Positions 22,022 through 31,948 of a stretch of DNA of 64,000 nt are shown here, piece after piece. The stretch's first letter is position 1. Every line of letters starts with the position of its first letter. The notes beneath the pieces are model-generated. The model was not told the origin of the DNA. It saw nothing but the letters and a program-made list of their open reading frames with translations, and made no database searches. The stretch spans positions 22,082 to 86,081 of the forward strand of contig JBEWZL010000264.1 in NCBI GenBank assembly GCA_045837725.1. The letters are read 5' to 3'. The position numbers were made by a program, and so were the translations under genes. This stretch comes from Vermamoeba vermiformis (lineage: Eukaryota > Tubulinea > Echinamoebida).

Positions 22022-24292
22022 ATGGACAAAACAGTGCTTAATTGGTCAAGTCTACCAAATGAAATGGCGATTACAATCCTTTCTTTTCTTGATCCACAAG
22101 ATCTCTTCAAGTCAGCGACGGTAATTATTCGAAATTTAATATTAAATCGCCATTGTTATGTTGCACATATATAATCTCAAGCAAGCTAAATCAAATTTAA
22201 TAATTGGGAATTAATTGAAAATCTTTTTTTGTGCAGATCAGCAAGCAATGGTGCATCAATAGTTATAACAATGGAATATGGAAGGAGTTATTTTATAGAG
22301 ATTATGATTATAAAAAAAATACAAAGTCAACAAGCACGCCAGAAGAATTATTTCAAGAACGGCTAAATCCGAGTCACCCGCAGCACAGCGTATTAACAGA
22401 TTGGCGACATGGCTATTTAATGGTATTTAATACATACTGATCACAAGTGATGTTCATTTTCATTTAAAGATTTCAGATGTGCACGAAGTACTCCAAATAA
22501 TTCCAAATAATTCGCTAATTTATTAATACCATATTTATTAATAGAGAATTATTGGCAAAACACCGCAAGAGCGATTCAATTGTTTATCAGACTGCTTGAA
22601 GTTGATAAAAGACGGTTTGATGTTTGTCGATGGCCACGAAATCAATCCCTATTGTCATAGAGCGTTGCTATTCGAGCCTATATTGCCTTTAAAGGTAAAT
22701 AATATTATATTACTATAATCGGTAATAATCACGCATGTTTTGAGCAGATCGAAAAAGATTATTATGTACCTCGTCCTGGGCACGATACTCCCGACAAAAA
22801 TATGCCGATCTCAGATCTCCAAAATAACAAGGGCTTGGAAATGTATAATACAATCCTTCAATCGTCGAGTAAGCGTCAATTTTGAATAGATCTTGAGGGA
22901 TCAAACTTTCATCAAAATTTTAAATGCTTGCAGCCAGACAAGTTGGCATCAAGCAATATTTTTGCGCATATTAATATAATTTTAGAATCGGTACCTCGTT
23001 TATGGATGCTAGTAGTTGGTGGCAAACACCCTGAAATTGTACCGCGGATCCAAGAATCAAAAGCGCTCAGTATGTGGTAAGTATAGCTATATCAATTATT
23101 TATTAGCAACGCTGATTGAGGTATTTTCTAGTTTATTGAGTAAATGGTACAATCAAGTGAACGCAAATGGATATCCATTTTTAGTGAAGTTCGACTCTGA
23201 TCTGGAGTTAACTCAGTGGCTGTTTCATCATTGCTATGAGCGGTCAGCTATTACCGTATTTTCCATACATAATGATATAATGGATTACGCTTCGAAACAG
23301 TGGTACTTGCAAGGATTCGATCCGGTACGCGAAAATCTATATCCATATCTTTAAGTCTCATTCGTTTAATTATTCATATATCATACAAACATCGATTAAC
23401 ATATTAACATGTTATAGACGACTGCATTGATGGTATATTTGAAGCGACATTTCTCGTTCTTCTTCGGGATGCGCGAGAAATGTTTTTGCTGGGCGCACGA
23501 TCCATGCACGCTATTTGCATTTAATATTACATTCGAAAAGAAGTTCACCGATAGATTCTTCTACACGATTATTGAAAAGGGAAACAGCGAAGTGAAACGA
23601 ATCCCGGTCGTTGAATACTTTCTGGTATTTGGTACGTAAATTCATTATCTGGTCGTATTAATAGTCTAATGTCTTTCCTTTTTAGGAAATGGATTTGCGC
23701 CAGGAGAGTTGAATAAGGAGTTTTATTATATTCGACGAGATAAACCGCTCAAACAATGCAGAAACGCAAAGGCACCTTCGTTTCCGTTAAGTAAGGGACT
23801 ATTAATTTATAATATGAGGACTAAATAATAATTTATTATAAATACTAATAATTTGTTTTGTGAGCGAAAGATAATTCTTCAGCATTGAACGATTATTTGC
23901 TCTGGAGGTACGAAATTAAAATAAATGTAATTATGGTATTATTATGCTAACGCTTATTTAATAGAGGAGGATTTGAAGCTGGTGGCAAGGTTTGGAAAAA
24001 GGAGCTCAAAAATATGACTTTGAAGGAACAAAACAAGCTGTTTAGGAAGATCTACAAAGCTAGCAGGAAATTTGGCATCGATTTCGAAGATTTGAAAATA
24101 TTCTATAAATTAGCGAAACGACATGGCTCGTTTTGGCGTATCGACGCTTGTCGTGTAAGTTCTCCGAATCCGGATCCATTACAAAACATTTTAATTTCTT
24201 TCTTTGAGCAGCAAGTTCTCGCTAAAAAGCCTCGTAAAGAAGAGTTGTTGGTTCAGATTACCGAAGCAATCGATGGCAAGAAAAAAGAATAA
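22022..24292 (+). CDS. F-box protein with unidentified C-terminal region (11 exons)
   Basis: ATG 22022 begins MDKTVLNWSSLPNEMAITIL and continues SFLDPQDLFKSAT|ISKQWCI across the first intron: an F-box. Further exons (22237-22422, 22545-22694, 22748-22868, 22938-23076 and later ones) keep frame to the TAA at 24290-24292. The body includes SVPRLWMLVVGGKHPEIVPRI, suggesting an alpha/beta ligand-binding or SMI1/KNR4-like fold, but I cannot assign it. The C-terminus is Lys/Glu-rich (ending DGKKKE). The last intron (about 24154-24210) is a multiple of three without stops, so retention would keep the frame. An SCF adaptor role is inferred from the F-box. Confidence 0.7.
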
Positions 24293-25391
24293 AGAGGATC
24301 CTCTTCTAAGTCTTTGTCTTCAATTTCGACGACTCGGGCTGTTCTTATGCATTGCAACCTCATTGACAGAATACTGCACCACATGTGGCGTGTCATAATA
24401 ATCTACACAGCCTTTGGTACTAAGCTTCATTTGACCACAAATGTCCCTTTCGTTTCCGATCTGGTTCGCAGTTTCGTACGTAACAGAGCTTTACTCTAAA
24501 CGAAAATATAATACTAACATTTTAATATTACTATAGTCTATAGTATTTTTGTGGATTTTCTTTTCAGAAGCGATTGCTTGGTATTTTCATATTTAAAATT
24601 TTAATTCCAAGTGGTGTGATCCATTGCTTACGGATCTGGTTCAAAGACCGCAGCTCAAGTTATAACACATAGATTAACTGGAAGAGGCGATTAAAGAGGC
24701 GTTAGTGTTTAAAAGACGATAGTGCGACAAAAATGTGCAGTGCGCTCCAATGTCTGTTTGATGTGGTTCATCCTCTTCCCGCTCGATGATATGTTGTTCG
24801 TCGAGAAAAGGATCGATTCCTGGTTGGGGAGTGTAACAACTCGCCAAGCCAGCAGGCATGTAGTTTGTGGAATCGATACTTTACGCCGTATTAGTGATAA
24901 TAAGGTCAAGAGATTGCTAGTGTACAGCAGTGAACTACATTGAGACTCTATCGCACTTTTTTTATTTAAACTGAAGGGCAGTGTATATCTATTAATTATA
25001 ACTAGTATTTAAAGGTACGATTGTGACATTGGATCCACTCCACTAATTCATACGCATAGTAAATACACCTATGCAACCATTGAATTTGAGGAGTTGTTTG
25101 CCCGTATTGTAAGGGGGTGTACCCAGCTCGACGACGGCGATCTATAAGGAGAAAGAGGACAGTGAGCAAAGCAGCAACAGGGAACCAAGAAGACCAAGGG
25201 TCCTAATAGGACGACTGTGTAATCTGGCTTCAGTTGCGAATCTGGCCGCGGTTGGGTCTCTGAGGAAAACGGAACTTTGTAGGATGTTTTTTGGCCATTA
25301 ACAGGTTCTTTGCTTGACAAGCCAATAATTTAGATCAAGTTATTTTAGATCAACACGAACCTCAGGATAAGGAGGTAATTATGAATGAAAC
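24293..25391. other. 1.1-kb region without a supported gene
   Basis: No frame here shows both an ATG and coding character. Two minus-strand open stretches stand out: 25069-25320 (no ATG; one strongly hydrophobic, Cys-rich segment VVLLGPLVFLVPCCC) and 24674-24859 (acidic, DEQHIIEREEDEPHQTD). They could be exons of one small spliced minus-strand gene, but I could not join them with confidence. Several GATCC-type motifs occur. Confidence 0.3.
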
Positions 25392-26745
25392 ATGATGCAT
25401 GTGGTAATTAGAGTCCCTTGGAAACGTCCACCGAATTTTGTCTCGGATTTGCAAAACCATCCAAATTCCGATCTTGAAGCTTCAAAGTCGTTATGGACGC
25501 CTGAAAGAGATGCCGAATTATGGAAATTATTGGCCTTAAATCCGCCTGATCAGGTCGATTGTAAGTTAAATTTCAGATGGGTCTTATTTTCATAAAATAC
25601 AAATAATAATTCGTTTTAAATCGTGTGACATTTTCGTTGATGCGCATTTTTATACGCATAATAACATAATGTTGTCGTTTTTATTTAGTATGATAGAATA
25701 TATAATATAGCTTGCAAAATTCCTAACGGCGTGAAATCTTTGTGATTATTCAGAGTGGTATTTTAATTGTGTATTAGGGGACTCCGTGGCTCAAAAGATG
25801 AATATTACACCAGAAGAGTGCTTCGATCGCAGCACATTTTTGTACAGACAACAGATCGAGAAAATTCAACAACAAATGTTTCAAAAGAAGCGTCAAAGTC
25901 TTCTAATGAACCAATCAACTACCTCTGTAAATAGCAATAGTATAATAGACCCTGTAAATGCGAACAAATCAATGACAAATAATAACGTCAAACCTTCGAC
26001 TGGATCTGGTACGTAATACCTCAAATAAGAGCATTATCTCTTAAAATCCATAGTGACTTATATATGCCTGCTTATTGATGCGTTATATCGTAAGTAGGTT
26101 CAGATTCATTTCGTGGGGATCCGTCAAACAAAGTGTGAGTGATTCAGAATCTCAAAACGATCTCATGTTAATGACTAATCAAATGTTATATTAGACAGCA
26201 TTTGCCGAAGATACCGCGAGATACACTGAATCAACTCGTAACCAGATTTGATTTCGATTGGGTGAAGGTGGGGGCAGAATTGAATTTTGACCCAGAAACA
26301 TGTAGAAAAGTCTTTAATTATTACGAGCGGCAAGACGTTAAGAATCAACGAAGGAATGCTAGCAAGCTGAACGCATCCGGCTCAACAACAAATCCGCGAG
26401 CACTGTATTTGGATCCGAATCAGTTATTGAATTCAATGCGAGCAGGATATTCCCCTGGTCCATCAAGACCTATAACTCCCCATCTGAAGGCATTAGAAAC
26501 GATCCCAGCATTTCTCCTTACGGAAAGTCCCGCAAGTCTCTCCGCAACCAATGTAAATAGAATGACAGCGCAAGACAGCGCCGAAAGCAATACTAGCTCT
26601 AACAGCGGAAGTTTTCTTTCAAATGGTAATAGAATTCTATTTTATTCCAAATATGTCTAATGCATGTTGGAGCTCAGATTCGATAAGTAAATCAGCCTTG
26701 GAGTCAGCTTACTTGCATATGGAGCACTCAGAAGACAGCGATTAA
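25392..26745 (+). CDS. Atg29-like autophagy protein (311 aa, 5 exons)
   Basis: Exons 25392-25560, 25778-26008, 26098-26134, 26195-26625 and 26678-26745 join in frame to 311 aa. The N-terminus (VIRVPWKRPPNFV...W-T-P-E-R-D-A-E-L-W-K-L-L...VDWDSVAQKM then a helix with Y-R-Q-Q-I-E-K-I-Q-Q-Q) follows the fungal Atg29 N-terminal pattern: basic/Pro strand, W..ERQLW, (V/I)DW, then a long helix. A second DW-type segment (NQLVTRFDFDWVKVGAEL) lies near residue 155. The C-terminus, SISKSALESAYLHM, resembles the SKSALEEAL tail of yeast Atg29. In yeast, Atg29 acts with Atg17 and Atg31 in the scaffold that starts autophagosome formation. The rest is Asn/Ser-rich. A Myb/SANT-like fold is the alternative. Confidence 0.55.
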
Positions 26746-27525
26746 CCACCTTGTATTGTAAGTTAAAAGCTTTTCGTATTCCTTTTGTTTTCGGATCCAC
26801 AACATCAGATTTTCAACCTGGACGGTTACTCGATAACGAATCAAATAATAATTTCTCCTACTCGTGTCCGTTAGCGCGGTTTCGGTTATTGTATCTATGT
26901 TGCGTTTATTGAACCGTTCCGCTTTTTATGGAATTGGAGATCTGCATCTATTTTTACGGCAACCTTCCTTTTGGTACGCTCCCTAATTGACCGTAAGGGG
27001 TGTTCATATATATTCATTGCTGGCTACGGTTCGTCGAACCCGGGCCGCATCGCTGTAATGATTCGAATCAGACTTGTAAATATTGTCCGAAACAAGTTAC
27101 CCGAGGCTTAACACTGCGGAGACTTATTCGTTTTCGTTCTTCCTTTCTTTTACCATGGTAATGCTAATTTACCGAGAGATAAAGAATTCACGCAAAGTAA
27201 TGTCTCGACAAAACGGGAAAACCGATCCAAAAAAAGTACCTGAGTATCACCGGTGTATCGGCGAACCTTTGGAAAGTGACGCTTGCAATTTAAGTACGTG
27301 GATGTTTGACATGCTCATATTGCGCCAAGCTTGGATATTTTAACTTATTTTACGAATCGAGCTCCCATCAGGCCCAAATATGGTAAGTACAATTTAAATC
27401 TCGCGGTCGAGATTACCAGGATACCCACAAAATATTTGGTCGTCAGACCTCACGGCGAGATTGTAATGGTTGTGCGTTGCAAGAATATTTTGTTTTATTT
27501 AACGCGCGTTAACAAGCAACCACAG
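26746..27525. other. 780-bp intergenic region without a supported gene
   Basis: Lies between the Atg29-like gene and the Cys-rich repeat gene. An open stretch at 27083-27343 begins with ATG but has no recognisable domain and no codon bias. GGTTCGTCGAACCC near 27028 looks slightly like a tRNA T-arm, but no matching A-box or cloverleaf is present. Confidence 0.35.
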
Positions 27526-30500
27526 ATGGAGCAACGACTTTCGTGGTTGTTCATTTTCTTCATCGTGCAGTACTCCAGCGCTGCTGTGTTTACACCTGGT
27601 AACTTGTTAGTTACACGATCGGGAACAAACAGTAGGTTTAAACTCAAAAACAGAATTTTAAAATTTTACTTAACTTAATAATCAAAAGGTGCTGTACTTC
27701 AAGCGAGCAATGCTCTCTTTGTTGACGAAATTAGTCTTAATGGTACTTTAGTACAATCTGTTCCCTTAAAGTAAGTATTTTGGATACTGTACGAAAAAGT
27801 TTTAACCGCCGATCAGCTGCGTTGTTGGTAACACAGTTCTCTGGGCTGCTCTTCAAACTTCTCCCGACGAGAAGTTCGCATCTACTGCCTGCTACCCTGG
27901 CTCTGCTGGATCAACCGCGCCATCGAGCTCGGATCGTCTTGCCCAAACTTTAATTGCTAATAGCAGCGTTATAACCACAACAATTACGAACAGTTTGAGC
28001 GCTCGTACTCCTTACTGCGCCCTTACCAACGGTATTGGTGTTGCTGTTGGTACAAGCTCGGGTGTATTATCTCTTACCATGTTTGGAGCTAGTGGTGCTG
28101 CTTCGACCGGCACTGGCAGTTTTGTCAATGTTGGTACCTCTGTCGCCATCTACAACGTTCAACGAGTGGCCAGCGCAACTTACGTTAGTTCGTTGGGTCT
28201 GACTACCCCTTTCATCATCGGTACTATTAGTGGCAGCGCTGCATCCAACAATCCAGTCACCCCTGTTTTCAACGCTAGCCTCGTCTCTCCCTCTCTCCCA
28301 TCTTCCTACGGTACCTTCGTCTATAACGCCACTGAAATCTACGGTACCAGCGCTTCGTACATTTGGAAGGCTTCCACCGTCGACGGCGCCACATGGACTG
28401 CCATCACCTTAAACATCGCCACTCCTGCCAACGGTATCACTGTCCGCGACATCAACGGCGTGCGCACTGTCTTCTTCACTCTCGAGTCTGCTTTGTACAG
28501 AACTACTGAGGTCAATGGCGCTTTCACTCCTGCAGTTGCTCTCCGCACCTTGAACAGCGGTAAAGCCCGTTTCCACGACGTTACTACTGTGCCCAACGCT
28601 TGCGTCGACGGTGAAAAGAACTTGGCTGAAACTGATGTTGATTGCGGTGGATCTGTTTGCGGCAAGTGCGATACCGGAAAGGCATGCACTTTGCACACCG
28701 ATTGCTCTTCAACTTATTGCGCTGCCGACACTGGCCTTTGCAGTAAGTAGTTGTTCACTTGTCGTCAGCGTTTACTAACTGATCGTTCAGCTACTCCAAC
28801 TTGCCAGGACGGCGTGAAGAATAACCAAGAAACTGGCACTGACTGCGGTGGTCCTAACTGTGGCTCTTGCTCATCTGGTGGCTTTTGCACTCAGAACTCT
28901 GACTGCGTTAGTGGAGTGTGCACTGCTGGATCTTGCAGTAAGTGGATGAATTACCTGCGACCCTGCTTCATATTTTCTCACCTTTTTCCTGTCTAGTTGC
29001 CACTTGTAACGACGGCGAAAAGAATCAAGGCGAGTCTGACACCGATTGCGGTGGTCCTTGCGATGATTGCGCTGCTGGAAGAGACTGCAACAGCGGTAGC
29101 GACTGTGTTAGTGGTGTTTGCACAGGAAATGTTTGCCGTAAGTATATTATCCATTGACAGCGTCAGGAACTTAACCACTCATCATCATTGCAGAGGCCAC
29201 ATGTTCTGACAATGTTTTGAACAACGGAGAAACCGATACTGACTGCGGTGGTAGCAATTGTTCTCCCTGCAGAGAAGGCAAGACTTGCAACATCGAATCC
29301 GACTGCTATGGTACTTGCAGCATTGGCGTCTGCGGTAAGTTACATGTAACTTCGCGTGGAAGGTTTATTCGCCACTGAAACTAATTTCTTTGTGCGACAG
29401 TTGCCACTTGTGATGACGGATTCGCGAACCAAGGCGAGTCAGCCGTTGACTGCGGTGGTGACACTCTATGCAATCGATGCTCTGCTGGTTTCGCTTGTGT
29501 ACTGAACTCAGACTGCAAGGGCAATGAGTGTTCCGCCAACAAAACTTGCGGTAAGTTTCATTCTCAAAGTGCCTGCACAGTGAAGGTACGGCGACTGACG
29601 GCGGTTTCTTTCGTAGTTGCCAACTGCCAAGACAGTGAGCTCAACAACGGCGAGTCAGACACTGATTGTGGTGGCAACAACAGCTGTAACCGCTGCGCTG
29701 ATGGCAAAAACTGTACCAGCGGATCCGATTGCGACAGCGGAGTTTGCGATGGAACTTGCCGTAAGTGTTGAGTCAAAAATTTTATGTACAGCGCTTTAAG
29801 TTTTGTTTTTCGATGAACAGAGACTCCTACCTGCGAAGACAATGTTTTAAACGGAGGAGAAACCGGCGTCGACTGCGGTGGCCCTTGCAACTATTGCGGT
29901 GCTGGTTCAGGTTGCAGCACCGGTACAGATTGTGTCAGCGGTGTCTGCGAAGGCGGATTTTGCCGTAAGTTTAATATATATAAACTCGCCGTCATGGATT
30001 GGTTGAAATAATGTTACTCATGGATTATCTATTACAGAGCCTACTTGCAACGACGGAGTCAAAAACAACGGCGAAACCGACATTGATTGCGGTGGCAACA
30101 AATGTGAAACTCGTTGCAACTCTGGCAAGACATGCGTCTCTGGTACTGATTGCCGTAGTGGCATCTGCGATTCGACTCCAGGAGGAAACGTCTGCCGTAA
30201 GTCATTGCATATCGGTCGTTAGCGAGAGGCACGTGGTGCTAACGAAGATGATATTTAGGTGCCACTTGCTTTGACGGAGAACAGAACCTCGGTGAATCTG
30301 ACATTGACTGCGGTGGTCCTAACTGCACTCGTTGCCGCGAATACAAGACATGCGGTATTAATGACGATTGCGTGAGTGGTGTGTGCAATGTCGTGATCAG
30401 GATCGATCTCAGTCGCTCTTTGGAGAACATCGCTAGCGTTGCTTCTGCTCCCTTTACTTGCGGTACGTAGTTTCAGGATTCAATCAAGCCTTAAAGAACA

Positions 30501-31773
30501 GCACAATAATATTTCACAATTGTAGTTCCTACTTGCTCTGACGGCTACTTGAACAACAACGAGACTGACGTTGACTGCGGCGGTCCTAACTGCGCTGATT
30601 GCATCGGTCAGCCTTGCTCGAGTGACGTTGATTGCCCGGGCAGCTATTGCAACCCCAACAACAACATCTGCAGTAAGTGGACTACTACTCGGCACGTATA
30701 TATTAGTGGTACTAATGATGCTGTTTGCAGAGTTCTCTTGCCTCGACGAATTGGTCAACAACGGTGAGACCGACGTTGACTGCGGTGGTCCTAACTGCGT
30801 CGCTTGCAATGCTGGCTTAACTTGCTCCCAAAACAGCGATTGCGTGAGCAATCTCTGCAGTGACCTTATTTGCCGTAAGTTATCACGTGATTAGTGTTAC
30901 ATTGCAGTCGTATTAACTTGGTGTGTTTGCGCAGAACCTACTTGCGATGACAACCAAAAGAACGGCAACGAAACTGGCATTGACTGCGGTAACGCTAGCG
31001 GATGCGGCCGCTGCTCTGCCAACAGTACTTGCTTGGCCAACAACGACTGCAAGAGCAACATTTGCCAAGGAGGATTTTGCAGTAAGTCCTTAGTGATTCT
31101 GATCGCATCCACATCCGTGTTTAGAACTGATGTTTTTCTTTGCTAGGTGCTTCTTGCAATGACGGTGAACAGAACCAAGGCGAGTCAGATCTTGACTGCG
31201 GTGCTGTTTGTGGCGGTAACTGCGCCATCAACAAGCGTTGCACTACTTCCTCTGACTGCTCTAGCAACAGTTGTGAGGGTGGTTTGTGCGGTAAGTTTGA
31301 AAAAAAAAAGTGTTTTCGTTCATGAATGATGGAGACTAATTATACATTTTTTTCCTATTGTAGTGGTCTCTTGCCAAGACGGTGTACAGAATCAAGGCGA
31401 AACTGACGTTGACTGCGGTGGTGAGAAAAATGGCTGCTCTCGTTGCGCTGTCGGCAAGAGCTGCACAGTCTCTCTCGATTGCCAGCCTGGTTTGGACTGC
31501 ACTGCGAACGTTTGCTGTAAGTAGCAGAGGATCTGTCGAAGTTTGTAGCCAAATCACATACCAATCTAACGCTGCTCTTTAGCCGAACCCGCCCCCATCT
31601 CCCCTCCTGTCCCTGAACCCGTCCCCGAACCTGTCGCTGAGCCTGTGGCCGAGCCTGTAGCCGAGCCTGTGGCCGTGCCTGTTGACGTGCCTGTTTCTAA
31701 CAGTGTTTCATCTGCCTCGGTTTTGATGGTCGTCAGCTCTTTCGTTATGTTCATCGTAGCTTTATTAGCTTAA
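27526..31773 (+). CDS. Secreted/surface protein with 14 Cys-rich repeats, Pro-Glu-Val stalk and hydrophobic tail (1,089 aa)
   Basis: Exons 27526-27631, 27689-27770, 27817-28742, thirteen repeat exons, and 31583-31773 total 3,270 nt with no frame break. It opens with a signal peptide (MEQRLSWLFIFFIVQYSSAA). The next ~330 residues are a Ser/Thr/Gly-rich beta domain. Fourteen repeats follow, of the form C-x-D-x3-N-x2-E-(S/T)-x2-D-C-G-G-x2-C-x2-C-x5-C-x5-D-C-x4-C-x4-C. Repeat 1 is in exon 3; each later repeat is one phase-1 exon (28791-28937 ... 31364-31516, mostly 141-159 nt). A P-E-P-V/A-E-P-V stalk and a C-terminal hydrophobic stretch (ASVLMVVSSFVMFIVALLA) fit a GPI-anchor signal or a terminal membrane span. 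An adhesion or recognition role is inferred. Repeat 9 (30259-30462) carries an extra ~20 residues near its end. Confidence 0.85.
28600..31516 (+). repeat. Tandem array of 14 Cys-rich repeat units, mostly one per exon
   Basis: Unit exons after the first: 28791-28937, 28997-29137, 29194-29334, 29401-29550, 29617-29760, 29821-29964, 30038-30196, 30259-30462, 30526-30672, 30731-30874, 30935-31081, 31147-31290, 31364-31516. All are multiples of three in the same phase and the introns are 49-73 nt, so units can be gained or lost without breaking the frame. Confidence 0.85.
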
Positions 31774-31948
31774 ATCAGAAATAATCGATTCTGTAGATTT
31801 TAATACAAAAAGTGTGGCTATTACCAGCCATTTTTGTTAATCATTTATTTCGCGTGTGGATCTTACCAGTTGCTCATCTTCTATCAAATTATCAAAAGTT
31901 ATAAAGTGGTGTGGGTCGTTAACGAGTGCAAGTAATGGTACTGAGTAT

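Noticed and set aside
23900-24300. Possible frameshift in the second F-box gene at 22868/22938
   Set aside because: Choosing the CCAG acceptor at 22936-22937 restores the frame, so no break is needed.
25069-25320. Hydrophobic, Cys-rich minus-strand open stretch
   Set aside because: No ATG in frame and no splice join I trust; kept only as a note in the gap entry.
27020-27070. T-arm-like GGTTCGTCGAACCC
   Set aside because: It is a small palindrome; no matching acceptor, D or anticodon stems are seen.
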